A stretch of 64,000 nucleotides of DNA from Longispora fulva (GTDB lineage: Bacteria > Actinomycetota > Actinomycetes > Mycobacteriales > Micromonosporaceae): positions 7,254,001 through 7,318,000 of the forward strand of contig NZ_JADOUF010000001.1 of the NCBI RefSeq assembly GCF_015751905.1, written 5' to 3'. Numbering within the stretch: position 1 is the first letter of the stretch; every line of letters begins with the position of its first letter. Positions 10,547 through 18,894 of the stretch are shown here, in pieces. The notes beneath the pieces were generated by a model. The model did no database searches. It saw only the letters and a list, made by a program, of their open reading frames with translations, and was not told where the DNA came from. The translations under genes and the position numbers were made by a program.

Positions 10547-11272
10547 ATGTCACGCCCAGACGGCCGTACGGCCGCAGCCCTCCGCCCCGTGAACATCACC
10601 CGCGGCTGGTCCCGCCACCCCGAGGGCTCCGTCCTCGTCGAGTTCGGCGACACCCGGGTGCTGTGCACCGCCAGCGTCACCGACGGCGTGCCCCGCTGGC
10701 GGCGCGGCTCCGGCCTCGGCTGGATCACCGCGGAGTACTCGATGCTGCCCCGCGCCACCAACACCCGCAGCGACCGCGAGAGCGTCAAGGGCAAGATCGG
10801 CGGGCGCACCCACGAGATCTCCCGCCTGATCGGCCGCAGCCTCCGCGCGTGCCTGGACCTCAAGGCCCTCGGCGAGAACTCCATCGTGCTGGACTGCGAC
10901 GTCCTACAGGCCGACGGCGGCACCCGCACCGCGGCGATCACCGGGGCGTACGTCGCCCTGGCCGACGCCGTCGACTGGCTGGCCGCCCGGCACAAGCTCG
11001 CCGCCAGCCCCGCCAAGGCGCTGCACCGCTCCGTCGCCGCCGTCAGCGTCGGCATCATCAAAGGCGAGCCCCGCCTGGACCTGAGCTACGCCGAGGACGT
11101 CAACGCCGAGGTCGACATGAACATCGTCTGCACCGGGGCCGGCGAGTTCGTCGAGGTCCAGGGCACCGGCGAGGACGGCGTCTTCGACCGCGACCAGCTC
11201 AACGCCCTGCTCGACCTGGGCGTCCTCGGCTGCGCCGAACTCACCGAGATCCAGAAGAAGTCCCGCGCCTGA
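10547..11272 (+). CDS. rph: Ribonuclease PH
   Basis: A phosphorolytic 3'-5' exoribonuclease that trims tRNA 3' ends. The 241-aa protein begins M-S-R-P-D-G-R and contains the family motifs [18 protein letters not shown] and R-S-L-R-A. The phosphate-site region [11 protein letters not shown] is also present. Full length. It lies 21 nt after the MBL gene and before rdgB. Confidence 0.95.
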   Translation: MSRPDGRTAAALRPVNITRGWSRHPEGSVLVEFGDTRVLCTASVTDGVPRWRRGSGLGWITAEYSMLPRATNTRSDRESVKGKIGGRTHEISRLIGRSLRACLDLKALGENSIVLDCDVLQADGGTRTAAITGAYVALADAVDWLAARHKLAASPAKALHRSVAAVSVGIIKGEPRLDLSYAEDVNAEVDMNIVCTGAGEFVEVQGTGEDGVFDRDQLNALLDLGVLGCAELTEIQKKSRA

Positions 11273-11400
11273 GCCCGGACCCCGCGACCCGGGGCGATCG
11301 CCTGGTTCTCTCGGCCTGCCGCGACCATCTCCGGCCGGTGGCCTGAGACTGCCCGCCACGGCACCCGCACGACCGCCGCAACTCCGAAGGAGGCCAGCCA

Positions 11401-11991
11401 GTGAGGCTGCTGCTCGCGTCCCGCAACGCCAAGAAGATCACCGAACTCCGCCGGATCATGACCGACCTCGACATCGTCGGCCTCGACGACGTCCCGGCGT
11501 TCCCCGAGACCGTCGAGTCCGGCCTCACCTTCGAGGAGAACGCCCTCCTCAAGGCCCGCGACGGCGCCAGGGCCTCCGGCCTGCCCTGCGTCGCCGACGA
11601 CTCCGGCCTCGCCGTGGACGCGCTCAACGGCATGCCCGGCGTGTTCAGCGCGCGCTGGTCCGGCCGGCACGGCGACGACCTGGCCAACCTCCAGCTCCTG
11701 CTGGGCCAGCTCGGCGACGTCCCGGACGAGTACCGCGCCGGGGGCTTCGTGTGCGCGGCCGCGCTCGTGCTGCCCTCGGGCGAGGAGCATGTCGTGCTGG
11801 GCGAGATGCGGGGCACGATCATCCGGGAGCCGCGCGGCACGGGCGGCTTCGGCTACGACCCGATCTTCGTCCCCGACGGGTACGACGTGACCAGCGCCGA
11901 ACTGACCCCTGCGGCGAAGGACGCGATCAGCCACCGAGGCCAGGCCTTCCGCGAGCTGGCCACCCTGATCGCGGACCTGCCCCAGACCTGA
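11401..11991 (+). CDS. rdgB: Non-canonical purine NTP pyrophosphatase (RdgB/HAM1)
   Basis: Hydrolyses dITP/XTP to cleanse the nucleotide pool. The 196-aa protein has the N-terminal L-L-A-S-R-N-A-K-K nucleotide-binding motif. F-E-E-N-A, A-D-D-S-G-L, and the C-terminal G-F-G-Y-D-P-I-F and S-H-R-G-Q-A-F-R motifs follow. It starts with GTG, preceded by a GGAGG site. Pairing with rph is a standard actinobacterial arrangement. Confidence 0.95.
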   Translation: MRLLLASRNAKKITELRRIMTDLDIVGLDDVPAFPETVESGLTFEENALLKARDGARASGLPCVADDSGLAVDALNGMPGVFSARWSGRHGDDLANLQLLLGQLGDVPDEYRAGGFVCAAALVLPSGEEHVVLGEMRGTIIREPRGTGGFGYDPIFVPDGYDVTSAELTPAAKDAISHRGQAFRELATLIADLPQT

Positions 11992-12041
11992 CGAAGCGCG
12001 AGCGGGGCCGGCTCGCTGAAGCCGACCCCACCGCGATCATG

Positions 12042-12114
12042 TAGGGCCGATGGGATTCGAACCCACCCTGTCACGGACCTAAACCGTGTGCCTCTACCGC
12101 TGGGCTACGGCCCC
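12042..12114 (-). tRNA. tRNA with UAG anticodon (Leu by code), class I fold
   Basis: A complete cloverleaf can be drawn. It has a 7-bp acceptor stem with one G-U pair at the end, a D-arm containing A-G-C-G-G-T-A-G, and a 5-bp anticodon stem with loop T-T-T-A-G-G-T. A 5-nt variable loop and a T-arm with T-T-C-G-A-A-T follow. The anticodon is U-A-G (reads CUA, Leu). CCA is not encoded. The short variable loop is unexpected, because bacterial tRNA-Leu normally has a long variable arm. Confidence 0.85.
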
Positions 12115-12125
12115 GTCGCAGTCGG

Positions 12126-12719
12126 TCACGATACCTTCGCTGCGCCCTCAGAGTCTACGGCGGCGCTTTCGGGCCCCGCAGGCTGGTCGTCTGTCCGTTT
12201 CCGCTTTCCTTTGCCGGCGTAGGTCGCGGTCTGACTGTGGCAGTTCGGGCAGAGAAAACGAAGATTCTCCAGTCGGCAGTCAGCGAAATTCGCGCTGATG
12301 TGATCCACGTGCAGGGTGAGGGGTCGGCCCTGCCATTCCGCGAGACTTCCGCACGTAGCGCATTCGTGAGGGATCCCGGATTCCAGCATCGCGCGGCGGA
12401 GCATCTCGGGTTTCGCGCGATTCTGGTCCGATCCTCGCTGGACCAGGATCTGCCGTGCGCTGAGCCGGTAGGCAGATTTCTTGCCCCGATTGTGGTTACT
12501 GCCCGTGAAGTGTGAGATGTCGATCCCTTCGCGGGTGATGCGACGCTTCAGGTGGGCATGGCTTCCGCCAGTGAGCCTGATTCCCAAGGCGCGCATCACG
12601 CCCATGACGCTCACCGACTCGGCAACGGCCTTCTCGAGCATCTCCCGGGTGTAGATCACCCGGCTCCACTTCGGACGAAGGTTCTCCATGGTGGGGACGT
12701 CAACGGCACCCACCGACAA
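12126..12719 (-). CDS. HNH endonuclease
   Basis: A 197-aa protein with a C-terminal HNH nuclease fold (about residues 118-170). It has a Cys-x2-Cys pair (C-A-T-C-G), the L-H-V-D-H-I motif, Asn/Glu in L-E-N-L-R-F-L, and a second pair C-P-N-C-H. The N-terminal half contains helix-turn-helix-like basic segments. A TTG start at 12719 is supported by a GGAGGAG site 7 nt upstream inside the end of the previous gene; ATG 12686 is the alternative and lacks a site. The gap to the upstream PLDc_N gene is 1 nt. The role is unknown; such solitary HNH genes are often domesticated or mobile. Confidence 0.85.
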   Translation of the reverse strand: MSVGAVDVPTMENLRPKWSRVIYTREMLEKAVAESVSVMGVMRALGIRLTGGSHAHLKRRITREGIDISHFTGSNHNRGKKSAYRLSARQILVQRGSDQNRAKPEMLRRAMLESGIPHECATCGSLAEWQGRPLTLHVDHISANFADCRLENLRFLCPNCHSQTATYAGKGKRKRTDDQPAGPESAAVDSEGAAKVS

Positions 12720-12720
12720 T

Positions 12721-13107
12721 TCAGGACTCCTCCGGCTCGTCCTTCTTCTTGCGGAGCTCGTCCTCCCGCCGCCGAAGATCCGCCTCCCAGTCCTTCAACA
12801 ACTTTTCGTCATCCCGGCTCTGCTTCCCCAGCCCGCGTAGGAACTCCGGATCGTCATCCGGCGCGAGGGGCCGAGACCACCTGGGAGCCTCCGGGCCCTG
12901 ACCTTGCGCCGCCACGCCCCCCGACGCCGGCCGACCCGCCACGAACCACGCGATCCACCCGGCCGGCGAGAACAGCAGGATCAGCAGGATCCACCCGAGC
13001 TTGGGCAGGTTGCGCACCTCGTGCGCCGGCGTCGTGATGCAGTCGATCGTCGAATACACCACCATGATGATGTCGAGGACGAACAGAAGAGCGTAGATGC
13101 GGGCCAC
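12721..13107 (-). CDS. PLDc_N domain membrane protein
   Basis: A 128-aa protein with two N-terminal membrane segments (about residues 3-22 and 36-57) joined by a short polar loop. The second carries the PLDc_N hallmark L-G-W-I-L-L-I-L-L-F-S-P-x-G-W-I-A-W-F. A charged coiled-coil-like tail rich in Arg, Asp, Glu and Lys follows (about residues 95-128). PLDc_N proteins are small membrane proteins of unclear function. It is co-oriented and nearly contiguous with the HNH gene. It starts with GTG. Confidence 0.8.
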   Translation of the reverse strand: MARIYALLFVLDIIMVVYSTIDCITTPAHEVRNLPKLGWILLILLFSPAGWIAWFVAGRPASGGVAAQGQGPEAPRWSRPLAPDDDPEFLRGLGKQSRDDEKLLKDWEADLRRREDELRKKKDEPEES

Positions 13108-13155
13108 GGCGGCATCATCCCCGATCGCGTGCGCCGCCGCAGCCCCGGGCCACGG

Positions 13156-13626
13156 TTAGTCCAGACCGAGGTCGCGGCGGAGCTTCGCCACGTGGCCGGT
13201 GGCCTTCACGTTGTAGAAGGCGTGCTCGATCTTCCCCTCCTCGTCGATGACGAAGGTGGAGCGGATGACGCCCATGCTGACCTTGCCGTAGTTCATCTTC
13301 TCGCCGTACGCCGCGTACGCGTCGAGCACGCTCTTGTCGACGTCGGAGACCAGCGGGAACGTGATCGCGTCGCGCTCGACGAACTTGGCGAGCTTCTCCG
13401 GCTTGTCGGGGGAGATGCCGACGACCTCGTAGCCCTGGGCCTTGAGGGAGGCGAGCGAGTCGCGGAAGTCGCACGCCTGCTTGGTGCAGCCGGGGGTCAT
13501 CGCCGCGGGGTACGCGTAGAGCACGACCTTGCGGCCCAGCAGGCTCTTGAGGGCGAGCTGGCCACCGTCGGCGGTCGGCAGGGTGAAGTCGGGCGCGACG
13601 TCGCCGGGCGTGAGCTTCTCAGTCAT
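13156..13626 (-). CDS. bcp: Thioredoxin-dependent peroxiredoxin (Bcp/PrxQ)
   Basis: Reduces hydroperoxides using thioredoxin. The 156-aa protein has the peroxidatic cysteine in T-P-G-C-T-K-Q-A-C-D-F-R-D, where the second cysteine five residues on is the resolving cysteine of PrxQ. The P-D-F-T-L-P start and the F-V-I-D-E-E-G strand fit. ATG 13626 gives the family start M-T-E-K-L. It lies downstream of the membrane gene at 13697 on the same strand. Confidence 0.93.
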   Translation of the reverse strand: MTEKLTPGDVAPDFTLPTADGGQLALKSLLGRKVVLYAYPAAMTPGCTKQACDFRDSLASLKAQGYEVVGISPDKPEKLAKFVERDAITFPLVSDVDKSVLDAYAAYGEKMNYGKVSMGVIRSTFVIDEEGKIEHAFYNVKATGHVAKLRRDLGLD

Positions 13627-13696
13627 GAACCGACCATATCCCGCCCCTGTGACACTCCAGAGCCGGTGGCCGCGCCCCGCCGTGACCAACGCCTGG

Positions 13697-14755
13697 TCAG
13701 GCGACCGGTGCGGCCCGGCCGGCCGGGCCCACCCGCCCGATCCGGTGACCAGCGGCCGCGGCCAGCCCGAGCCCGACCCCGACGCACGCCGCGACGGAGA
13801 ACCGGGCCCACAACCCGTCCCACGGCACGGGCGCGATGGCGTGCTGGAACACGGCGGCCCTGGCGAACCCGCAGAGCAGCGCGAGGGCCCCGCCGGCCAG
13901 TCCGAGGGCGAAGTCGGCGGCGGGGCGGCGCGGCAGCGCGTACCCGGCGGCGGCGAGCATCCCGGCCCCGGCCGCGAACCCCCACAGGTCCTCTCGCTGG
14001 AACGTCCCGGCGTCGAGCACCCGCCCGGCGGAGTCGACGAGCGACAGGCCCCCGGCGACCACGGCGAGCACCACCGGTCCGAAGCGCCGGGCGGCCGCTA
14101 GTGTCGCGCCCCCCGCCGGACCAGCCACCTGTGCCGCGCCGGCGGACACCCGCCAACCGCCCAGCAGCGCGACCCCGAGCCCGATCACCACCACCCCGGC
14201 CCACCAACCCCACGCCTCCGGCCGGGGTGCCCAGTCGAGGGTGCCGGTGACGCGGAAGTCCCGTACCCCGTCACGCAGGGGGATGGACCACTCCCGGAGC
14301 CGGTGGGGCCGATCGGGCTGGCGGGCCGCGATGGGCGGCTGGGGTCCCATCCAGTGCGCCCGGTGGTCGTGCCACCGGACCACGGGCGTGCTCGACAGCT
14401 GCCGCCACTCGGGGGCCGCCGCGGCGTCCCCGCCTTCGGCGCCGCCGTGCAGGGTCTCGTTGAGGTAGGTGGCGGGGGACTGGGCGTTCTGCCGGACCCC
14501 GCCGGGGCTGACGCTGAGGTAGGGCTCCCCGGAGTAGCCGAGGACCTCGATGGTGGCCGGGCCGGTGTAGCGCAGTTCGAGGCTGGCCCCGGCGTCGACG
14601 GTGCGGATGGTGAGGCCGGGCAGGGCGGGGGTGATCGCGGTGACCGTGGTGCGGTAGTCGCTGGCGCCGGGGGCGTCCTGGGAATGCGCGGAGGCCGGGC
14701 TGGCGACGGCCAGCCCGGCCACGATCCCCGCGAGCACCGCCCGCCACACGTTCAT
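13697..14755 (-). CDS. Secreted/membrane protein, unknown function
   Basis: A 352-aa protein with a signal peptide (residues 1-23, ending A-S-A-H-S). An extracytoplasmic beta-rich domain follows (about 24-175), then five or so hydrophobic segments from about residue 178 to 340. The starting His after signal cleavage and the A-H-S context recall copper/CopC-like exported proteins, but no metal motif is clear. It lies 4 nt after the dsbA gene and so is likely the last gene of the sigma-mauE-dsbA operon. Family not recognised. Confidence 0.7.
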   Translation of the reverse strand: MNVWRAVLAGIVAGLAVASPASAHSQDAPGASDYRTTVTAITPALPGLTIRTVDAGASLELRYTGPATIEVLGYSGEPYLSVSPGGVRQNAQSPATYLNETLHGGAEGGDAAAAPEWRQLSSTPVVRWHDHRAHWMGPQPPIAARQPDRPHRLREWSIPLRDGVRDFRVTGTLDWAPRPEAWGWWAGVVVIGLGVALLGGWRVSAGAAQVAGPAGGATLAAARRFGPVVLAVVAGGLSLVDSAGRVLDAGTFQREDLWGFAAGAGMLAAAGYALPRRPAADFALGLAGGALALLCGFARAAVFQHAIAPVPWDGLWARFSVAACVGVGLGLAAAAGHRIGRVGPAGRAAPVA

Positions 14756-14759
14756 CCCG

Positions 14760-15503
14760 CTATTTAACGTCAGTCACCATGCGCTTGAGGGCGTCGACGA
14801 CGCTGGTGTCGCCCTTGCCCTTGTCGGCGACGACCTCGACGTCGTTCACGAACAGGGTCGGGGTGTGCTGGAGGCCGCGCTTGGTGAAGTCGTCGGTCAC
14901 CTTCTTCGCCCAGCCCTTGTAGGTCTGGTCCCGCACGCAGCGGGCGAACGCCGGGTCGATCAGGCCGGCCGCGCCGCCGGCGGCGATGATGTCGTCGTCG
15001 GGGAGGCCGCCGGTGTTCTCGGCGGGCTGGCGGGCGTAGAGCTGCTTGCTGAACTCGTAGAGCTTGCCGCCGTCGGCGGCGCAGGCCGCGGCCCCGGAGG
15101 CCCGGGTGGAGTACTGGTTCGGCGAGGACATCTGGTCCAGGATCGCCACCGGGTGGTAGATCAGCGTGATCTTGTTGTCCTTGATCCACTGGTCGACCGT
15201 GGGCGTGATGGCGTCCTCGACCTGCTTGCACGCCGGGCACTGGTAGTCGAGGTAGATCTCGACCTTGGCCTTCCCGGTCGTGCCCGGGATGACCATGCCG
15301 TCCTTCTTCTCGGTGGCGGTGGCCGGCACGTTGTACTTGGTCGGCTGCTGGGCCTGCCAGACGCCGTACCCGATGGCCCCGGCGATCAGCACGGCGAGCG
15401 TGACGCCGATCGCGGTCCACATCACGCGGCGGCGCCGGTCCTCGGCGGCGATCTGTTCGCGGACGACCCGGGCGGCCGTCTTCTGATCAACTCGTTTGCT
15501 CAC
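14760..15503 (-). CDS. Membrane-anchored DsbA-type thioredoxin-fold oxidoreductase
   Basis: A 247-aa protein. A charged cytosolic N-terminus precedes one membrane segment (about residues 28-50). A DsbA/DSBA_oxidoreductase domain follows with the redox motif C-P-A-C in Y-Q-C-P-A-C-K-Q, and the cis-proline loop T-P-T-L-F-V-N. GTG 15503 has an AAGGGA site upstream. It begins 2 nt after the mauE stop, so disulfide exchange with the MauE/DoxX partner is likely. It probably oxidises or reduces exported proteins. Confidence 0.9.
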   Translation of the reverse strand: MSKRVDQKTAARVVREQIAAEDRRRRVMWTAIGVTLAVLIAGAIGYGVWQAQQPTKYNVPATATEKKDGMVIPGTTGKAKVEIYLDYQCPACKQVEDAITPTVDQWIKDNKITLIYHPVAILDQMSSPNQYSTRASGAAACAADGGKLYEFSKQLYARQPAENTGGLPDDDIIAAGGAAGLIDPAFARCVRDQTYKGWAKKVTDDFTKRGLQHTPTLFVNDVEVVADKGKGDTSVVDALKRMVTDVK

Positions 15504-15505
15504 TT

Positions 15506-16048
15506 TTATCCCTTGCTCGTGTCGGGCCCGGAAGGGCCACCCAGAAGCACCCCGTCGAGGGAGAGCCAGGTGCGCGGCCGGAGGATCAGGAAACCGGCTG
15601 CCGCCAGAAACCCTATATCCCTCAAAGTCTCCCAAAAGTATGTGGGCGATTCGCCGGCGGCCAGTGCGCCGCCGCCGCCGAAGCAGCCGCAGTCGATCTG
15701 GAGTCCCCTGGCCCACGCCGAGGCGATGCCGAAGATGAACATCACGAACAGGCCGGCTGAGACGATCGCCGCCGCCCGGGTGAACAACCCGGCGAGCAGC
15801 AGCAGCCCGATCATGATCTCGATGAACGGCAGCGCCGATCCGACGATCTGGGCGGCGCCGTTGGGCAGGAGTTCGTAGGCGTTCACCGCCCGGACCGACG
15901 CGCCGAGGTCGGAGACCTTGGACCCTCCGGCGACCAGCCAGATCCCGGCGAGGCCGAGTCTGGCCAGGGTGCTGACCACCCTGGTGATGTGCCGACGTCG
16001 GCCGGATGTGGCCGTCCGTGGCGCTGACATGTCGATTCCCACGCTCAT
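15506..16048 (-). CDS. MauE/DoxX family membrane redox protein
   Basis: A 180-aa protein with four membrane segments. A conserved Cys-Gly-Cys sits in I-D-C-G-C-F-G-G, the hallmark of MauE-like proteins that pass electrons to periplasmic thioredoxins. ATG 16048 has a GGAGG site about 11 nt upstream. It sits between the ECF sigma gene (31 nt upstream) and dsbA (2 nt downstream). The pair plausibly forms a membrane thiol relay replacing DsbB/VKOR. Confidence 0.88.
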   Translation of the reverse strand: MSVGIDMSAPRTATSGRRRHITRVVSTLARLGLAGIWLVAGGSKVSDLGASVRAVNAYELLPNGAAQIVGSALPFIEIMIGLLLLAGLFTRAAAIVSAGLFVMFIFGIASAWARGLQIDCGCFGGGGALAAGESPTYFWETLRDIGFLAAAGFLILRPRTWLSLDGVLLGGPSGPDTSKG

Positions 16049-16079
16049 TAGTCGCACCGCCTCCGCGGTTGGTTCCGAC

Positions 16080-16634
16080 TCAGCTGGTGAGCGCCGTCTC
16101 GACTGCCTCGACCAGATCTGCCCGGGCCCGAGCGACCCGTGATCTGATTGTCCCAATAGGTACTGATTCGATGTCAGCGGCCTCCGCGTACGACAGGCCG
16201 AGCACCTGGGTGAGCACGAACGCGCTCCGCCGGTCGGCCGGCAACCGCCGCAGCAGGTCCTCCCCGCTCACCCCGGCTGCGGGGTCGGGCTGGTACGCGG
16301 GCTCCTCGAAGGCGTTGTCCGCCCGGCGCTGGCGGATCATCACCCGGATGTGGTCCACGCACACCCGGCGGGCGATGCCGAGCAGCCAGGTCCGCACCGT
16401 GGAGCGCGCCTCGAACCGGGCGAGGGCCTTGAACGCCCGCAGGTACGTCTCCTGGGTCAGGTCGTCGGCCACCCGGGCGTCGGCCAGACTGGCGCACAGC
16501 CGCCACACGTCGGACTGGGTCTCGCGGACCAGGGCCGCCTGCGCGACCGGGTCGCCGTCCCGGGCCGCGAGCGCCCACTGCGTCGCGGAGTCGGGAGCGG
16601 GATTCACGAAGCTGACAATACGGGAGTGGCCCAC
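16080..16634 (-). CDS. ECF RNA polymerase sigma factor
   Basis: A 184-aa group 4 sigma factor. Region 2 includes D-D-L-T-Q-E-T-Y-L-R-A and T-W-L-L-G-I-A-R-R. Region 4 includes L-G-L-S-Y-A-E-A-A, V-P-I-G-T-I-R-S-R-V. There is no extra C-terminal domain. It starts with GTG 16634; GTG 16607 is possible and neither has a clear Shine-Dalgarno site. Only 41 bp separate it from the divergent zinc-finger gene, its probable anti-sigma. It heads the operon with mauE and dsbA, so it may respond to envelope thiol or copper stress (inference). Confidence 0.92.
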   Translation of the reverse strand: MGHSRIVSFVNPAPDSATQWALAARDGDPVAQAALVRETQSDVWRLCASLADARVADDLTQETYLRAFKALARFEARSTVRTWLLGIARRVCVDHIRVMIRQRRADNAFEEPAYQPDPAAGVSGEDLLRRLPADRRSAFVLTQVLGLSYAEAADIESVPIGTIRSRVARARADLVEAVETALTS

Positions 16635-16640
16635 GTCACG

Positions 16641-16668
16641 GGAACTGGAGACCGCCCGCCGACGACTA
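16641..16668 (+). promoter_or_regulatory. Possible ECF-type promoter for the anti-sigma/copC-D operon
   Basis: G-G-A-A-C at 16641-16645 is followed after 17 nt by C-G-A-C-T-A, resembling an ECF -35/-10 pair. It ends only a few bases before the ATG at 16676, so the transcript would be nearly leaderless. The match is short and speculative. Confidence 0.3.
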
Positions 16669-16675
16669 CAGGGAC

Positions 16676-17272
16676 ATGACGTGTGGTGAGGTCCGGGCGG
16701 CGCTGTCGGCGCTCTTCGACGGTGAGGTGGCGGAGCTCTCGGCGCAGGCGACGGAGGCTCATCTGTCGGGCTGCGCGGCCTGCCGGACGTGGCAGGTCCA
16801 GGCGCTCCGGCTGCCGGACCTGGCCTGGACGGCTTCCCCGCCGGACCTCACGGCCAGGGTGCTGGCCGCCGTCGCCGAGGACGAGAAGGCCGCCCGGCGG
16901 GCCCGGTGGCAGATCCTGCGGTTCGCGGTGGGCGCCGCGGCGGTGATCCAGCTCCTGCTGGCCCTGCCGGTGCTGCTCGACGGCGGCTCAGGGCCGCACG
17001 CGAGCCGGGAGATGGCGTCGTTCGACATCGCGCTGGCCGTGGGCTTCCTGCTCGCGGCGTGGCAGCCGTCGCGGGCCCGGGCGTTCGTGCCGGTCGCGGC
17101 CGTTCTGGCCGGTTGCCTGGCGCTGACCAGCGGCATGGACGTGCTCAACGACTCCACGGCCCTGGCGCACGAGACCGGGCACCTGGTGGCCCTGGTCCAG
17201 GCGGGCTTGTTGTGGGCTCTGGGCCGCACATCGGTGCGTGGCGGTGCCCGTCCCGCTACGGTCACACCGTGA
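16676..17272 (+). CDS. Zinc-finger (zf-HC2) anti-sigma factor, membrane protein
   Basis: A 198-aa protein. The N-terminal ZAS/zf-HC2 module has Cys3, then H-L-S-G-C-A-A-C (His-x3-Cys-x2-Cys), which binds zinc and the sigma factor. About four membrane helices follow from residue 84 to the end. It is divergent from the ECF sigma gene and overlaps the copC-copD start by GTGA. That links the sigma regulon to copper handling. Confidence 0.85.
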   Translation: MTCGEVRAALSALFDGEVAELSAQATEAHLSGCAACRTWQVQALRLPDLAWTASPPDLTARVLAAVAEDEKAARRARWQILRFAVGAAAVIQLLLALPVLLDGGSGPHASREMASFDIALAVGFLLAAWQPSRARAFVPVAAVLAGCLALTSGMDVLNDSTALAHETGHLVALVQAGLLWALGRTSVRGGARPATVTP

Positions 17273-18876
17273 GAAAATCGGCACTCTTCATCATCGCGCT
17301 GATGGCGGGACTGCTCCTGCCCGCCGCGCCGGCCAGCGCGCACGCCGGGCTGCAACGGACCGACCCGCCGTCGGGTTCGATCGTGGCCCAGGCCCCGCGC
17401 CAGGTGACGCTGTACTTCACGGAGGCGGTCACGCCCGTCCCCGGCCAACTGCGGATCATCGGGCCGGACGGCAAGCGCGCCGACCGGGGCGAGCCGTCGG
17501 TCGGGGGCTCCCAGGTGTCGATCCCGCTGCGGGAGGGGGCGGGGCGGGGGACGTATCTGGTGTCGTACCGGATCATCTCCGACGACAGCCACCCGGTGTC
17601 CGGCGGTTTCGCGTTCTCGATCGAGGCCCCGTCGACGACGGCCCCCGGGGTGTTGGGCGGTTCGGGCGCCGAGGTGGACCCGGTGGTCTCGGCGCTGCTG
17701 CCGATCTCCCGTTACCTGGGCTACGTCGGCCTGCTGCTGGTCGTGGGCCCGGTGCTGCTGATGATCGGTCTGTGGCCGACCCGGCTGTCCCGGCCCGGCA
17801 AGCTGGTCTGGACCGGCGTGGGCCTGCTCGCCGGCGGCACCGTGCTGGCCCTGTACCTCCAGGCGCCCTACGTCACCGGCGGCGCGCTGTTCGGCGCGTC
17901 GGGCGCGGACCTGCGGGAGGTCCTGTCCAGCCGGTTCGGGTTCACAGGTCTGGCCAGGCTGGCTGTGCTGGCGGCGGCGGTCCCGCTGCTCCGCCGGGTG
18001 CTGGCGGCGAAGAACACGAAGAGCGACCAGATCATTCTGGGGGTACTGGGCACCGTCGCCGCCCTCACCTGGCCCCTGGCCGGCCACCCGAGCGCCTCGC
18101 CGGCCCCGCCGCTGACCGTGGCCGTGGACCTCGTCCACCTGGTCGCGATGGCTGTGTGGCTCGGCGGCCTGGTCGGCCTGGCCCTGCACCTGCTGCCCAG
18201 GGGCACCGACGGCGAGCTGCGCGCGCTGATGCCGGTGTGGTCGCGCTGGGCCGGCTGGGCGGTCACCGCGCTGGTCGTGGCGGGGGTCGCGCAGGCGCTG
18301 ATCGAGGTGGGCACCCTGCCGGCCCTGTTCAACACCCGGTACGGGCAGCTCCTGATCGTCAAGGCCGTCCTGCTGGCCGGCGTGCTGGGCATGGCGTCCG
18401 TGGCCCGAAGGAAGGTGCTGACCGGGGAGCCGAAGGTGCGCCGGATGGTGTTCGGCGAGCTGGCGGTCACGGCCGTGATCCTCGCGGTGACGGCGTTCCT
18501 GGTGCAGCAGACCCCGGCGCGGACCGAGGCGGCGCTGCCGTCGGCCTCGGCGAACCTGCCGTTCTCGGCGACGATGAACAACTCCCTGTTCAAGCTGCAG
18601 GTGGAGCTGGATCCGGCGGCGGTCGGCAACAACACGATGCACATGTACGCCTTCACCCCGGACGGCAAGCCGATCAAGGTCCTGGAGTGGCAGGTCACGG
18701 TCGCGATGCCGTCGAGGGACATCGCGCCGATCGAGGTGGCCGTCCTCCAGCTCACCGATGACCACGCGGTCGGGGAGCTCACGCTGCCCACCCCCGGCAC
18801 CTGGGAGCTGCGGTTCACGCTCCGGGTGTCCGACATCGACCAGGCGACCGTCAGCCAGACGGTGCAGATCAAGTAA
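17269..18876 (+). CDS. Copper transport protein, CopC-CopD fusion with C-terminal FixH-like domain
   Basis: A 535-aa protein. It has a signal peptide ending A-S-A-H-A, so the mature chain starts with the copper-binding His. A CopC beta domain follows (about residues 25-122), with the second metal motif D-D-S-H-P-V-S-G. A CopD membrane domain with about eight helices comes next (about 140-415), then an extracytoplasmic beta domain of about 110 residues containing M-H-M-Y, like FixH/YtkA. GTG 17269 overlaps the anti-sigma stop. It probably imports or handles copper at the membrane. Confidence 0.9.
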   Translation: MRKSALFIIALMAGLLLPAAPASAHAGLQRTDPPSGSIVAQAPRQVTLYFTEAVTPVPGQLRIIGPDGKRADRGEPSVGGSQVSIPLREGAGRGTYLVSYRIISDDSHPVSGGFAFSIEAPSTTAPGVLGGSGAEVDPVVSALLPISRYLGYVGLLLVVGPVLLMIGLWPTRLSRPGKLVWTGVGLLAGGTVLALYLQAPYVTGGALFGASGADLREVLSSRFGFTGLARLAVLAAAVPLLRRVLAAKNTKSDQIILGVLGTVAALTWPLAGHPSASPAPPLTVAVDLVHLVAMAVWLGGLVGLALHLLPRGTDGELRALMPVWSRWAGWAVTALVVAGVAQALIEVGTLPALFNTRYGQLLIVKAVLLAGVLGMASVARRKVLTGEPKVRRMVFGELAVTAVILAVTAFLVQQTPARTEAALPSASANLPFSATMNNSLFKLQVELDPAAVGNNTMHMYAFTPDGKPIKVLEWQVTVAMPSRDIAPIEVAVLQLTDDHAVGELTLPTPGTWELRFTLRVSDIDQATVSQTVQIK

Positions 18877-18894
18877 ACCGGAAGGGTTCCCCTC

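Noticed and set aside
12042-12114. Amber suppressor tRNA
   Set aside because: The anticodon is U-A-G, which reads CUA; an amber suppressor would need C-U-A.
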